From: Granulicella cerasi
GTDB lineage: Bacteria; Acidobacteriota; Terriglobia; Terriglobales; Acidobacteriaceae
DNA length: 64,000 bases
Assembly: GCF_025685575.1 (NCBI RefSeq)
Contig: NZ_JAGSYD010000001.1
Location: forward strand, 375,852 to 439,851
Direction: 5' to 3'
The notes beneath the pieces were generated by a model, which had not been told where the DNA came from, made no database searches, and worked only from the letters and a program-made list of their open reading frames with translations. Each line of letters opens with the position of its first letter. The first letter of the stretch is position 1. This document shows, one piece after another, positions 35,721 to 45,515 of this stretch. The translations under genes were made by a program, and so were the position numbers.

Positions 35721-37226
35721 CTACGCGTCGAGCTTCTTGATGACGAGTTCGTTCAGCAGAGCCGGGTTTGCCTGGCCCTTCGAGGCCCGCATCACCTGGC
35801 CGACGAAGAAGGCGCTCACTGTGCGTTTGCCGCCCTTGAACTGCGCGACCTGCGCGGGGTTTGCGGCGATCACTTCGTCGATCATCGCTTCGATCGCCGA
35901 GGTGTCGGAGATCTGCTGCGGCTTGTCGCGCTCGTAGATCGCGCTGAAGTCCTTGCCCTCGGTGAAGCAGGTGTCGAGCAACTGCTTGAGCTGCTTGGAG
36001 CTAATCTCGCCGGCTTCGGTCAGGTCGGCGGCGAGCACGAGGCCGTTGAGCGAAACCGGCGATTGGCCGAGTTCAATCTCCGCCGCGCGCAGACGCATCG
36101 TGATCTCGCTGAGCAGGATCGACGCGACGCGCTTCGGGCTCTTTGCGAGCTTGGCAGCCTGTTGGAAGAAGTCGCCGAGTTCGCGATCGGTGGTGAGCGT
36201 CGCCGCGTCCTGCGCGTTCAGGCCGTACTCGCTGGTGAGGCGAGCGCGACGCGCTTCCGGCAGCTCGGGCAGGTTCGAGAGGATGTTCTTCAGCCACTCT
36301 TCGCCGACGATGAGCGCAGGCAGATCGGGCTCAGGGAAGTAGCGGTAGTCGTGCGCTTCTTCCTTCGAACGCATCGAGTACGTGCGGCCTTCGGCGGAGT
36401 TCCAGAGGCGCGACTCCTGCACCACGCGGCCACCTTCTTCGATCACTGAAATCTGGCGCTCGATTTCGTACTCGACAGCCGAGCGGATGTAACGGAAGGA
36501 GTTCACGTTCTTCACTTCGGCCTTGGTGCCGTAGGCGGCGGTGCCGCGCGCTTCCCAGTCGGACTTCAGCATCACGGAGACGTTCGCGTCGCAACGCAGC
36601 GAACCCTCTTCCATGTTGCAGTCGGAAACGCCGGTGTAGAGCAGGATTTCCTTCAGCTTGGTCAGGTACTCGAAGACCTCATCGGCCGAGCGCAGGTCCG
36701 GCTCGGAGACGATCTCGATGAGCGGGGTGCCCGCGCGGTTGAGGTCGATGTAGGTGCGGCGCACGGAGTCGGCAAAGCCGTCGTGGATGCTCTTGCCCGC
36801 ATCATCTTCCATGTGGATACGCGTGATGCCGATCTTCTTCGGCTGGCCGTCGGGCCCGGTCACCATCAGGTGGCCGTGCTCGGAGAGCGGCTTGTCGAAC
36901 TGCGAGATCTGGTAGCCCTTGGGCGAGTCCGGGTAGAAGTAGTTCTTGCGCGCGAAGACGCTGCGCTCGTTGATCGTGCAGTTCACCGCCTTGGAGGCGA
37001 GCACGGCGAACTCCACGGCCTGGCGGTTCAGCACCGGCAGCGCGCCCGGCAGGCCGAGGCAGGTGGGGCAGGTGTGCGTGTTCGGTTCGCCGCCGTACTC
37101 GTTCTTGCAGCCGCAGAAGGCCTTGGTCTTCGTGAGGAGCTGGCAGTGGACTTCGAGGCCGATGACGGCCTGGTACTTGGCGAGAACTTCGGGCGAAAGA
37201 CCGGTAGCGGTGGACATCACGCTCAT
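35721..37226 (-). CDS. gatB: Aspartyl/glutamyl-tRNA amidotransferase subunit B
   Basis: A 501-residue GatB. With GatA and GatC it converts Glu-tRNA(Gln) or Asp-tRNA(Asn) to the correct amidated form. Seen: YQAVIGLEVHCQLLTKTKAFCGC, CPTCLGLPGALPVLN with the zinc cysteines, FARKNYFYPDSPKGYQISQFD, EEGSLRCDANVSV, VKNVNSFRYIRSAVEYEI, YRYFPEPDLP, and the C-terminal helical YqeY-like tail. ATG 37226 is preferred. gatA and gatC are not adjacent. A ParDE module lies 26 bp upstream on the same strand. Confidence 0.97.
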   Translation of the reverse strand: MSVMSTATGLSPEVLAKYQAVIGLEVHCQLLTKTKAFCGCKNEYGGEPNTHTCPTCLGLPGALPVLNRQAVEFAVLASKAVNCTINERSVFARKNYFYPDSPKGYQISQFDKPLSEHGHLMVTGPDGQPKKIGITRIHMEDDAGKSIHDGFADSVRRTYIDLNRAGTPLIEIVSEPDLRSADEVFEYLTKLKEILLYTGVSDCNMEEGSLRCDANVSVMLKSDWEARGTAAYGTKAEVKNVNSFRYIRSAVEYEIERQISVIEEGGRVVQESRLWNSAEGRTYSMRSKEEAHDYRYFPEPDLPALIVGEEWLKNILSNLPELPEARRARLTSEYGLNAQDAATLTTDRELGDFFQQAAKLAKSPKRVASILLSEITMRLRAAEIELGQSPVSLNGLVLAADLTEAGEISSKQLKQLLDTCFTEGKDFSAIYERDKPQQISDTSAIEAMIDEVIAANPAQVAQFKGGKRTVSAFFVGQVMRASKGQANPALLNELVIKKLDA

Positions 37227-37252
37227 TTTAGCAATGGCCTCCGCTGCTTGCC

Positions 37253-37609
37253 TCAAGACATATGCTGCTTCAGGTCGCGGCTGTCATGCAGCACGCGCAG
37301 CACGATGACCGCCTCGTCCGTCACTTGGAAGAGCAGAAGGTCCCGGGGACGCTTCACCCGTTCTCCAGAGACGTGGTCGCGGCTGAAACGAAGGTGATAG
37401 CTGTGAACGCCATCGAGGATTTCAGGGCGCGCTGTCGAGCCCGGGCGAAAGGCGTCCATGCTCAGATCGAAAAGTGCCTGTGCGAGGAGGTGCTCGTATA
37501 TTTCCGCCGCGGATTCACCAAACTCGGCCTCACTCCAGGCCATGACTTCGAGAAGATCGACGTCGGCCCTCGCGGTCAACTCAAGCTTGCGAGCGGAGTT
37601 CTTAGCCAC
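37253..37609 (-). CDS. Type II toxin, RelE/ParE family
   Basis: A 118-residue ParE-like toxin. Seen: KLELTARADVDLLEVMAWSEAEFGESAAEIYEHLL at the N-terminus, a central PGSTARPEILDGVHSYHLRFSRD beta region, and a final IVLRVLHDSRDL, the usual ParE ending (VIRVLHxxRD). ParE toxins inhibit gyrase. It overlaps the ParD-like gene by 8 bp and is followed, 26 bp on, by gatB. Confidence 0.88.
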   Translation of the reverse strand: MAKNSARKLELTARADVDLLEVMAWSEAEFGESAAEIYEHLLAQALFDLSMDAFRPGSTARPEILDGVHSYHLRFSRDHVSGERVKRPRDLLLFQVTDEAVIVLRVLHDSRDLKQHMS

Positions 37610-37871
37610 GTGCCTTCAGCTGTCGCAGATGGTCTCTGATCTCATCCTCACCGGCGAGCGTGACGAACTCACCGCGCGCATGCGAGTCCAGACCCTCCTG
37701 CACCGCGCCGCGCAGCCATGCGATCTTCGCCTGGTCCTCGCGGTCTCGCTGCTCCAGTAAGCGCAGGCCCTCACGAATGACCTCACTCGCGTTGCTGTAG
37801 CGCCCGGTCTGGATGCCGTCGGCAACGAACTCGTCGAAATGCTCGGTCAGAAACACATTACGGGTCGGCAT
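37602..37871 (-). CDS. Type II antitoxin, ParD family
   Basis: An 89-residue ribbon-helix-helix antitoxin. The N-terminus NVFLTEHFDEFVADGIQTGRYSNASEVIREGLRLLEQRDRE is the ParD consensus; the acidic C-terminal part should wrap the toxin. ATG 37871 starts this motif; the frame extends upstream to 37919 but that part would cover the operator. It precedes and overlaps the toxin gene, the normal order. Confidence 0.9.
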   Translation of the reverse strand: MPTRNVFLTEHFDEFVADGIQTGRYSNASEVIREGLRLLEQRDREDQAKIAWLRGAVQEGLDSHARGEFVTLAGEDEIRDHLRQLKARG

Positions 37872-37901
37872 GAGCACTCCTTCGTCAGTAGAGTAATCCG
37901 C

Positions 37902-37920
37902 TATGGCAGCTAATGCCATA
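37902..37920. promoter_or_regulatory. Operator candidate of the ParDE operon
   Basis: TATGGCA-GCTAA-TGCCATA is a perfect 19-bp inverted repeat 31 bp before the ParD start. ParD proteins repress their own operons through such palindromes. The role is inferred. Confidence 0.6.
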
Positions 37921-37939
37921 AAAACCGTTAACGAGAACG

Positions 37940-38024
37940 AGGACTAATTTGGTGCGAATTTCGCCCGCAAGCCTTGCGAGGGAAGTTCGGGGTTGCTACT
38001 CTCGATATAGGACTCATTTAGTCC
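37940..38024. promoter_or_regulatory. Repeated motif upstream of the TonB receptor gene
   Basis: The 14-mer AGGACTMATTTRGT occurs at 37940-37953 and 38009-38022 (12 of 14 identical). The second copy is extended into GGACT-CATTT-AGTCC, a perfect inverted repeat (38010-38024). The 335-bp gap between the ParD-like gene and the TonB receptor holds only these sites and the operator at 37902. An iron-type regulator is a guess from the neighbouring gene, and the motif is not a standard Fur box. Confidence 0.4.
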
Positions 38025-38206
38025 ATGATTGCCTCGGTCGTTGCGCGCCGCTGGCGGGCTGGTAAGGGAGCGCTCTTCCTGCTGGACCCTAACTCCACCT
38101 GTGTCGCGAGTTATCGCTCGCCCAACCCCGCGCTGGAGCGCGAGAGACCTTCGCCCTCAGGAGGCAGAAGGCCCCGCTTCGAGCGTTGTTGAAGAGACCT
38201 ACTTCC

Positions 38207-40624
38207 ATGTTCAATCGCTTTCAAGCCTCCCAGGTCGGCGCGCTCGCTGCGGCCCTCCTGCTTGCTTCGCCGGTCTTCGCTGCCACACCTGCCGCGCCTG
38301 CGGCCGAGCTTCCCTGCCAGGTGCAGGAGGCCGGTTCCGCCACGACCTCGACCGTTCTCATCACCGACAACACCGGCGCTGCGATCCCGCGCGCCTCGGT
38401 GACGGTGCGCTGCGGCGCGTACACCGTCTCGGTGGTCGCGGATGCCTCCGGCGCGGCCACGCTGCGCACCAAGCCCGGGCAATATAACGTCAGCATCTCG
38501 GCGGCGGGCTTCACGACACTGAACCAGCCGTTGAATCTCCCCGCGACGAACGCGAAGCTCGCGTTGAACGTCGGCTCCTCGACGGACATGGTGAATGTGA
38601 CGGCGGACGCGACCTTTGTGCCCTACTCCACCAACACCGGCTCGAAGACGGACACGCCGATCGCCGAGATGCCGGTGACGATCAACATGGTTTCGCAGCA
38701 TGAGCTTGAGGTGCGCAACCCCTCCACGCTGAACGAGGCGCTGCACTACACGCCCGGCATGCAGACCGACGAGTACGGCACGGAGCCGCGCTTTGACTGG
38801 ATGAAGATTCGCGGCTTCACGGCGGACGCCGTCGGCGTCTTCCGCGACAACATGCGCTGGAACTCGCTGGCCGGCAAGATGGACCCGTATGAGATCGAGA
38901 CGATCGAAGTGGTGAAGGGACCATCGAGCGTGCTCTACGGTCAGGCGCCTCCGGGCGGTCTGGTGAACTTCACGACCAAGCGTCCGGCGACGGAAACGCG
39001 TCGTGAGATTCAGGCGCAGTTCGGCGCGTATGACCGCCGCCAGATTGCGATCGACCTCACCGGCCCGTTTGCGAAGGCAAACCCGCATCTCTTCTATCGC
39101 CTCGAAGGCTTGATCCGCAACAGCGGCACGCAGACGAACTACACGCCGGACAATCGCCGCTTGATTGCGCCGTCGCTGACGTGGCGCCCGAGCGATCGCA
39201 CGAACGTGACGCTCTTCGGCGACTACCAGCATGACCGCACGGCGTGGTCGCAGTTTCTGCCTGCGGTGGGCACGCTGTATCCGAACGCGAACGGCGGCTT
39301 TCTGCCGGTGAGCACCTTCCTCGGCGAGCCCGGTTGGGAGTACGTGAAGCGCGATCAGGCTTCGGCCGGATACTTCGCCGATCATCTCTTCGAGAATGGC
39401 ATCGACCTGCACCAGAACTATCGCTTCCAGCACATGAACGTGGCGGCGCGCACGGTATATGGCATTGGCTTCGACGGCACGAGCACCACGAACGTCGCCC
39501 GTTATGCCTACACCTATCCGCAGTCGAACGACATCCACACGATGGACACGCGCGCCATCAAGCGCATCACCACGAAGAACTGGCAGCACACCTTCCTCGC
39601 GGGCTATGACTATGGTTGGCTGGGTACGAAGGTCAACTCCAGCTACGGACAGGCGAGCGACATTAACGCGTATAACCCGGTGTACGGCGCTCCGGGAGCG
39701 ATCCCGTCAAACCTTGCGGTGCTCTCGAACTACTGGCTGCTCGGCCAGCAGCATGGCGGGTATCTGCAGGACCAGGTGAAGTTCCGCGAGCGTTTGATCA
39801 TCACGCTCGGCGGTCGCGAAGACTGGGCGCTGACGGACTACACCTCGTACCCGACGGCGTACACGACGACCAAGAGCTACGAGCATCAGAACGACTCGAA
39901 GTTCACTGGCCGCGCAGGCGTGATGTACCTCACCAGCTTTGGCCTGAGCCCGTACTACAGCTACTCCACCTCCTTCCAGCCGACCACGCAGAGCGGCACC
40001 GACGTCAACGGCAAGCTCTTCAAGCCGCAGACCGGCAACCAGCATGAGGCTGGTGTGAAATTCCAGCCGAAGAGCTGGTCGAGCTATGCGACCTTCAGCT
40101 TCTTCAACATTCTGCAGAACAATGTGCTCGCTACAGACCCGACCAATCCGCTCTACAACACGCAGATTGGACAGGCGCGTTCACGTGGCATTGAGCTCGA
40201 AGCGGTTGGCGCGGTGGGTCATGGCCTGAACGTTCACGCGGGCTACTCTGTGGTGGCAACGAACGTGACGCAGACCTCTTCGCTCACGCCGACGTACCTG
40301 AACAAGTGGCTGCCTCAGGTGCCGAAGAACAGCGTCTCAGCGCTGGCGGATTACGCGCGCCCGAACGGTCGCTTCAAGGGCCTCGGCGGCAACTTCGGCG
40401 TGCGCTTTACTGGCGCATCGTACGGTGATGCGGCGAACACGATTCGCATCCCGAACTTCACACTGATGGATGCTTCGCTGCGGTATCGTTGGCGTTGGAT
40501 GGACCTGCAGGTGAACGCGACGAACATTGCGAATACGCGCTATGTCGCGACCTGCTCGGGCCTCGCGTACTGCGCCTACGGCTCGGCACGTAATGTCATC
40601 GGTCAGGCGAAGTACCACTTCTAA
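38207..40624 (+). CDS. TonB-dependent siderophore-type receptor with N-terminal carboxypeptidase-regulatory-like domain
   Basis: An 805-residue outer-membrane receptor. Signal peptide to about residue 25; an Ig-like carboxypeptidase-regulatory-type domain at about 40-125 (VLITDNTGAAIPRASVTVRC...GQYNVSISAAGF); plug from about 140 (TDTPIAEMPVTINMVS, the siderophore-receptor start) with IETIEVVKGPSSVLYGQAPPGGLVNFTTKRP; then a 22-strand barrel ending in KYHF. ATG 38207 follows the signal logic. The next gene, 2 bp on, is a PepSY protein, a common partner that reduces iron-siderophore complexes. Confidence 0.93.
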   Translation: MFNRFQASQVGALAAALLLASPVFAATPAAPAAELPCQVQEAGSATTSTVLITDNTGAAIPRASVTVRCGAYTVSVVADASGAATLRTKPGQYNVSISAAGFTTLNQPLNLPATNAKLALNVGSSTDMVNVTADATFVPYSTNTGSKTDTPIAEMPVTINMVSQHELEVRNPSTLNEALHYTPGMQTDEYGTEPRFDWMKIRGFTADAVGVFRDNMRWNSLAGKMDPYEIETIEVVKGPSSVLYGQAPPGGLVNFTTKRPATETRREIQAQFGAYDRRQIAIDLTGPFAKANPHLFYRLEGLIRNSGTQTNYTPDNRRLIAPSLTWRPSDRTNVTLFGDYQHDRTAWSQFLPAVGTLYPNANGGFLPVSTFLGEPGWEYVKRDQASAGYFADHLFENGIDLHQNYRFQHMNVAARTVYGIGFDGTSTTNVARYAYTYPQSNDIHTMDTRAIKRITTKNWQHTFLAGYDYGWLGTKVNSSYGQASDINAYNPVYGAPGAIPSNLAVLSNYWLLGQQHGGYLQDQVKFRERLIITLGGREDWALTDYTSYPTAYTTTKSYEHQNDSKFTGRAGVMYLTSFGLSPYYSYSTSFQPTTQSGTDVNGKLFKPQTGNQHEAGVKFQPKSWSSYATFSFFNILQNNVLATDPTNPLYNTQIGQARSRGIELEAVGAVGHGLNVHAGYSVVATNVTQTSSLTPTYLNKWLPQVPKNSVSALADYARPNGRFKGLGGNFGVRFTGASYGDAANTIRIPNFTLMDASLRYRWRWMDLQVNATNIANTRYVATCSGLAYCAYGSARNVIGQAKYHF

Positions 40625-40626
40625 CG

Positions 40627-41760
40627 ATGCTCGCAACGGCCATTCATCATCCACGAAAGCTGTGGCTGCGCAGGGCGCTCTTCCAGGTTCATCTCTGGCT
40701 GGGCGTCCTGCTGTCGTTGTACGTCGCGGCGATCGGCTTGAGCGGATCGCTGCTGGTGTTTCAGGATGAGATTCGCCGCGCTTCGCTGCCTGCGGTCGTC
40801 GAGCAGGCGGGGGTGCCGTTCGCCACCGCCGATCAGGTGATGGCCGCGACGCATGCAAAGTTTCCCGGCCAGACGGTCAGTTTCCTCACGCTGCCCTCGC
40901 CCGCGGATCCGCACTGGTTCGTGTACGTCACCGATGCCGTGGGCAAGACGCAGATGCTGCCTGCCGATCCGTACACCGGCGCGCCGCAACCGCTGCCGCA
41001 CAGGCTCTTCATCGACTGGGTGCAGGATTTTCACGTCTATCTGCTGATGGGTCAGACGGGCTTCACGATCAACTGCTGCGCGGGCATTGGCCTGCTGCTG
41101 CTCGCGATCACCGGGCTGTTTCTCTGGTGGCCCGGCGTGCGCGTGTGGATGCGTGGCCTGCGCATCTCGCTGCGCCACGGCTGGAAGCGCATCAACTACG
41201 ACGCGCACAACGCCATCGGCATTTGGACGCTACTGATCGTGTCGTGGTGGGGCATCACGGCGGTGTACTTCCTCGCTCCGCAGGGCGTGATGAAGGTGGT
41301 GAACGCGGTGTCGCCGCTGCACGGCATGCAGCCGCCGGTAGCCGCGAAGGCACCGCCGACGAGCGCCACAGCGCTGGCTCCATTGAACGGCATCGTCGCG
41401 CAGGCGCAGCGGCTTTCCCCGGGCCACGTTGCCGGCATCTCGCCTGCGGCCAAGCCTGGCGCGGCGGTGACGATTTATGTGGACACCCGCCAGCACGGCG
41501 ACTTCTCCCATCGCGACATCGACACCTTCGACGGCGTAAGCGGCACGCTGCTCTCGCAGTGGCACTACGGCCAGAACAAGACGCTCGGCGACTGGTTCCT
41601 GTGGCTGATGTATCCGCTGCACTTCGGCACGCTGTGGGGACTGGGCGTGAGGGTACTGTGGGCGGCGCTTGGGTTGAGCCTGCCGGTGCTGAGCATCACC
41701 GGCGTCCTGATGTACTGGAACCGCTGGCTGGGCAAGCGCTGGCGTGCGCTGCGCGCGTAG
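40627..41760 (+). CDS. PepSY-domain membrane protein (siderophore-reductase-like)
   Basis: A 377-residue PepSY-associated membrane protein with four hydrophobic segments (about residues 20-45, 140-170, 195-220 and 330-365). Seen: FQVHLWLGVLLSLYVAAIGLSGSLLVFQDEI, the start of the family, FIDWVQDFHVYLL, and NYDAHNAIGIWTLLIVSWWGITAVYF with several membrane histidines that could bind haem. It is translated right after the TonB receptor (stop and start 2 bp apart). Members such as FoxB/PiuB-type proteins release iron from siderophores. Confidence 0.88.
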   Translation: MLATAIHHPRKLWLRRALFQVHLWLGVLLSLYVAAIGLSGSLLVFQDEIRRASLPAVVEQAGVPFATADQVMAATHAKFPGQTVSFLTLPSPADPHWFVYVTDAVGKTQMLPADPYTGAPQPLPHRLFIDWVQDFHVYLLMGQTGFTINCCAGIGLLLLAITGLFLWWPGVRVWMRGLRISLRHGWKRINYDAHNAIGIWTLLIVSWWGITAVYFLAPQGVMKVVNAVSPLHGMQPPVAAKAPPTSATALAPLNGIVAQAQRLSPGHVAGISPAAKPGAAVTIYVDTRQHGDFSHRDIDTFDGVSGTLLSQWHYGQNKTLGDWFLWLMYPLHFGTLWGLGVRVLWAALGLSLPVLSITGVLMYWNRWLGKRWRALRA

Positions 41761-41794
41761 GCATCGTTCTTTCTCTCGGAGAGTCACAAACGCC

Positions 41795-41914
41795 GGGTGC
41801 CCCACTTCTCGATTTTTGAGATGTGGGAGAGCGAGAATCTCGACTCGGCATTTTCCGATCTCCGCCTACTTCACTGGAAACCCATGTCTCCAAAAGTGGA
41901 GACATAGGGCACCC
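41795..41914. repeat. Palindromic interspersed element, copy C (full)
   Basis: Starts GGGTGCCCC; ends AGGGCACCC (one change from the other copies). The left hairpin is CTTCTCGA-TTTT-TGAGATG, the right CCCATGTCTCC-AAAAGT-GGAGACATAGGG. Length 120 bp. It lies in the 210-bp gap between the PepSY gene and lepA. Confidence 0.82.
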
Positions 41915-41970
41915 GTTCGTACAGGCTGATATCCTAGAAATTCGCGGGCTCCAGCGCCGCGGCCTTCCTC

Positions 41971-43773
41971 ATGGACCCAAAGTTTATTCGCAATTTCGCC
42001 ATCATCGCGCACATCGATCATGGCAAGTCGACCCTCTCTGACCGCCTGCTGGAAATTACCGGCTCGCTGACGCAGCGCGAGATGCAGGCGCAGGTGCTCG
42101 ACGCCATGGACCTCGAGCGCGAGCGTGGCATCACCATCAAGGCGCACACCGTGCGCATGATGTACAAGGCCTCCGACGGCCATAACTATCAGCTGAACCT
42201 CATCGATACCCCCGGCCATGTGGACTTCAGCTACGAAGTCTCGCGCTCGCTCGCTTCGTGCGAAGGCGCGCTGCTGGTGGTGGACGCCTCGCAGGGTGTG
42301 GAAGCGCAGACGCTTGCAAACGCGTACCTCGCCATCTCGAACGGGCTTGAGATCATTCCGGTCATCAACAAGATCGACCTGCCCAGCGCGGACATTCCGC
42401 GCACCAAGGAGATGATCGAGAAGTCCGTGGGCCTGCCTGCGGATGATGCCGTCGCCGTCTCCGCGAAGACGGGCCTCAACGTTGCAGACATTCTCGAAGC
42501 GGTCGTGCATCTTGTGCCGCAGCCGAAGGGCGACCCCTCTGCCCCGCTGCAGGCGCTCATCTTCGACTCTTGGTTTGACCCGTATAAGGGCGTCATCATT
42601 CTCGCGCGCATCATCAACGGCACGCTGAAGAAGGGCGACAAGATCAAGCTGCTCTCGAACGGTCGCGAGTTCCTGATCGACAGCATGGGCGTGATGACGC
42701 CGAAGCCGCTCGAGCTCAAGGAGCTCTCGGCGGGCGAAGTCGGCTTCCTCGTCGCGACGATCAAGAATGTTGCCGACACCAAGGTCGGCGATACGATCAC
42801 GCATGTAGATCGCCCCTGCAACGATGCTCTGCCGGGCTTTGAAGACATCAAGTCGATGGTCTTCGCGGGTCTCTACACGGTGGACTCGCACGAGCATGGC
42901 ATGTTGCGCGATGCACTCGAGAAGCTGCGCCTCAATGACTCGTCGTTCAACTTCGAACCGGAGTCCTCGGTGGCTCTGGGCTTTGGCTTCCGCTGCGGCT
43001 TTCTTGGCCTGCTGCATCTTGAAATCATTCAGGAGCGCCTGGAGCGCGAGTACAACCTCGACCTCATCACGACCGCACCGGGTGTGCAGTACCAGGTGAA
43101 GCTCACCGACGGCCGCGAGATCATCGTGGAGAACCCGTCGCGCTGGCCGGACCCGAGCGAGATTGAAGAGATTCAAGAGCCGATCATCGAGGCGAAGATC
43201 CTCACGAACGAAGAGTATGTCGGCAACATTCTGAAGCTCGTCGAAAACAAGCGCGGCGTGCAGAAGAACATCGAGTACGTCAGCGAGACGCGCGTGATGC
43301 TCACCTATGAGCTGCCGTTGAACGAGATCGTGCTCGACTTCTACGATCGCCTGAAGTCGGTGTCACGCGGCTACGCGTCGCTCGACTATCACCTCGCTGG
43401 CACGTGGATTTCGCCGATGGTGAAGATGGATATCCTCATCGGCGGCGACCCGGTCGATGCGTTGTCGCTGATCGTTCACCGCGATGCAGCGTACGACCGC
43501 GGCAAGGTGCTCGTCGAGAAGATGCGCGAGCTGATCCCACGCCAGATGTTTGAAGTGGCAATCCAGGCGGCGATCGGCTCAAAGATCATCGCGCGTTCGA
43601 CGGTGTCGGCGATCCGCAAGAACGTGATCGCCAAGTGTTACGGTGGCGACATCTCGCGTAAGCGCAAGCTGCTCGACAAGCAGAAGGAAGGCAAGAAGCG
43701 CATGAAGCGCATCGGCAAGGTCGACATCCCGCAGGAAGCCTTCCTTGCGGTACTGAAGGTCGGCGAAGAGTAA
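41971..43773 (+). CDS. lepA: Elongation factor 4 (LepA)
   Basis: A 600-residue translational GTPase that back-translocates or remodels stalled ribosomes. Seen: [23 protein letters not shown] (G1), [13 protein letters not shown] (G2), [18 protein letters not shown] (G3), [11 protein letters not shown] (G4), and the LepA C-terminal block [29 protein letters not shown] with the basic tail that enters the ribosome A site. Length is standard. Confidence 0.98.
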   Translation: MDPKFIRNFAIIAHIDHGKSTLSDRLLEITGSLTQREMQAQVLDAMDLERERGITIKAHTVRMMYKASDGHNYQLNLIDTPGHVDFSYEVSRSLASCEGALLVVDASQGVEAQTLANAYLAISNGLEIIPVINKIDLPSADIPRTKEMIEKSVGLPADDAVAVSAKTGLNVADILEAVVHLVPQPKGDPSAPLQALIFDSWFDPYKGVIILARIINGTLKKGDKIKLLSNGREFLIDSMGVMTPKPLELKELSAGEVGFLVATIKNVADTKVGDTITHVDRPCNDALPGFEDIKSMVFAGLYTVDSHEHGMLRDALEKLRLNDSSFNFEPESSVALGFGFRCGFLGLLHLEIIQERLEREYNLDLITTAPGVQYQVKLTDGREIIVENPSRWPDPSEIEEIQEPIIEAKILTNEEYVGNILKLVENKRGVQKNIEYVSETRVMLTYELPLNEIVLDFYDRLKSVSRGYASLDYHLAGTWISPMVKMDILIGGDPVDALSLIVHRDAAYDRGKVLVEKMRELIPRQMFEVAIQAAIGSKIIARSTVSAIRKNVIAKCYGGDISRKRKLLDKQKEGKKRMKRIGKVDIPQEAFLAVLKVGEE

Positions 43774-43832
43774 GTTTCAGGTGGCCCGTTCGTGACGAAT
43801 CTCTTGTCAGGAGCGGGCCTCGCCGCAGGTGG

Positions 43833-44453
43833 CTACTCGAGCGCTTCGTTCACATCGCGTACGAGGTTGCGCGCGTAGGAGCGGCGATTCAGCAGCGCCA
43901 CCATGGCATCGCGCGCGGTGGTCTTGCCGGCGTCATCGTGTGCGTCGGCGCAATTGTCCCACTCGGTCCAGAGCGCGCGTAGCTTCTCTTCAAGATCCTT
44001 CAACATCTTCGTGAAGCGCTCGCGGGCGCCTTCGAGATCGGCACGCACCTGCGGATCGTCCTCGCCCATCTTCTTGTTCATGCGCATCTCTTCGAGCTGC
44101 ATGTTCAGCTCGAACGCCTCTTCCAGCAAGTCTGGTGGAGCTACCTGCTTCTTCGCGGTGCCTGAGGCCTTTGCGGCGTCGGTCGCCGCGCGCGACTGCT
44201 CTTCCATCTGCACACCTTCGAGCGAAAGCAGATACTCCGTGCGAGCGACGGGGTCCTTCAGCGTGCGGTACGCATCGTTCAGGCGCGAGCTCGCGACGAG
44301 CGCGGCCTCTTGCTCTTCCGCAGGCTTTGCGGCGAAGCGGTCCGGATGCAGGCGGCGCGACTGCGCGTAGAAGGTCTTCTCCAACGCCTGCAGATCGATG
44401 TTCAAGTGGCGCGGCAGATCAAAGAGCGAAAAATAGTCAGGCGAATTCGTCAC
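43833..44453 (-). CDS. hscB: Fe-S cluster co-chaperone HscB (J-domain)
   Basis: A 206-residue HscB. The J domain at the N-terminus has DYFSLFDLPRHLNIDLQALEKTFYAQSRRLHPDRF with the HPD motif at about 36-38, which stimulates an Hsp70 ATPase. The C-terminal helical domain (LLEEAFELNMQLEEMR) binds the scaffold protein. The start is GTG 44453 with AGGAG upstream. The usual iscU and hscA neighbours are absent here; panE starts divergently 84 bp away. Confidence 0.9.
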   Translation of the reverse strand: MTNSPDYFSLFDLPRHLNIDLQALEKTFYAQSRRLHPDRFAAKPAEEQEAALVASSRLNDAYRTLKDPVARTEYLLSLEGVQMEEQSRAATDAAKASGTAKKQVAPPDLLEEAFELNMQLEEMRMNKKMGEDDPQVRADLEGARERFTKMLKDLEEKLRALWTEWDNCADAHDDAGKTTARDAMVALLNRRSYARNLVRDVNEALE

Positions 44454-44537
44454 TTCAAAAGACTCCTAGAACTCCTAGACTACTCGGGACCGCCGGAAGA
44501 TGCGTATCGTAAAGAGTGAAGGAGTACGTGCATTTCG

Positions 44538-45476
44538 ATGAGGATTCTGGTTGTAGGCGCCGGAGCGACCGGTGGATACTATGGCGGCCGGCTCGCGCTG
44601 GCTGGGCGCGATGTCACCTTTCTCGTACGCGGCAAGCGCGCCGATCTGCTGCGCGACAAGGGCCTCGTGATTCGCACACCGGGCGGCGATGAAACGCTCG
44701 CAGCACCGCAACTGATCGCGGCCGATACGCTTGCCAGCGCCAAGCCCTTTGACCTGATTCTGCTCTCCGTGAAGGCTTATGGCTTTGAGAGCGCGGTGAA
44801 CGACCTCGCGCCCGCCGTCGGCGACAACACGCTCATCCTCCCACTGCTGAACGGCATGCAGCACCTCGACAAACTCTCTGCGCGCTTCGGTGCTGAGAAG
44901 GTGCTCGGCGGCTTCTGTCGCATCGTCGGCGACATCGCGCCGGATGGCGCTGTGTGGCAGATGACGCCGCTGAACGAGCTCGCTTACGGCACGCTCAGCG
45001 AAGCGCAGCAGGCGCGCATCGCCGCGGTAGACGCCACGCTGAAGAATGCGGGCTTCGTCGCCACACTCTCGCCGGAGATTCTGCGCGATATGTGGGGCAA
45101 GTGGATTCTGCTCGCTTCGCTGAATGCCATCAACATCCTCACGCGCGGGGCCATTGGCACCGTGCAAGCGCTCGACGAGTTCGACGGCGTGGGTACGCGG
45201 CTGGAAAACCGTGTCATGGATGAGGTCTTCGCGACTTGTGCCGCGTACGACATGATGCCCGAGGAGAAGACAATCGCGATGATTCGCGAGCGCCTTACCG
45301 AGAAGGATTCGACGCTTGAAAGCTCGATGTATCGCGACTTTACGCGCGGTTACTCGGTGGAATGCGATCAGATTCTCGGCGATCTTGTGCGTCGTGCGCG
45401 TTTGCGTGCGATCGATGTTCCACTTGTCGAGGCCGCATTCGTGCAGTTGCGACTTTATGAACGGGCGCGCGCGTAA
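44538..45476 (+). CDS. panE: 2-dehydropantoate 2-reductase
   Basis: A 312-residue NADPH-dependent ketopantoate reductase-family enzyme of pantothenate synthesis. Seen: MRILVVGAGATGGYYGGRLALAGRDVTFLVRG (Rossmann fold), ILLSVKAYGFESAV, LPLLNGMQHLD, then MWGKWILLASLNAINILTRGAIG with the catalytic lysine region, and SSMYRDFTRGYSVECDQILGDLVRR near the C-terminus. Paralogues with other keto-acid substrates exist, so the exact substrate is inferred. Confidence 0.88.
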   Translation: MRILVVGAGATGGYYGGRLALAGRDVTFLVRGKRADLLRDKGLVIRTPGGDETLAAPQLIAADTLASAKPFDLILLSVKAYGFESAVNDLAPAVGDNTLILPLLNGMQHLDKLSARFGAEKVLGGFCRIVGDIAPDGAVWQMTPLNELAYGTLSEAQQARIAAVDATLKNAGFVATLSPEILRDMWGKWILLASLNAINILTRGAIGTVQALDEFDGVGTRLENRVMDEVFATCAAYDMMPEEKTIAMIRERLTEKDSTLESSMYRDFTRGYSVECDQILGDLVRRARLRAIDVPLVEAAFVQLRLYERARA

Positions 45477-45515
45477 ACGAGCGCACCGCTCCTCTAACCG
45501 TGGGAAAATCTAGCC

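Noticed and set aside
38111..39589. 492-residue minus-strand ORF over the TonB receptor
   Set aside because: Antisense shadow; Arg/Val-rich with no signal peptide or family.
41866..43176. 436-residue minus-strand ORF over lepA
   Set aside because: Antisense shadow; lepA is complete and conserved on the other strand.
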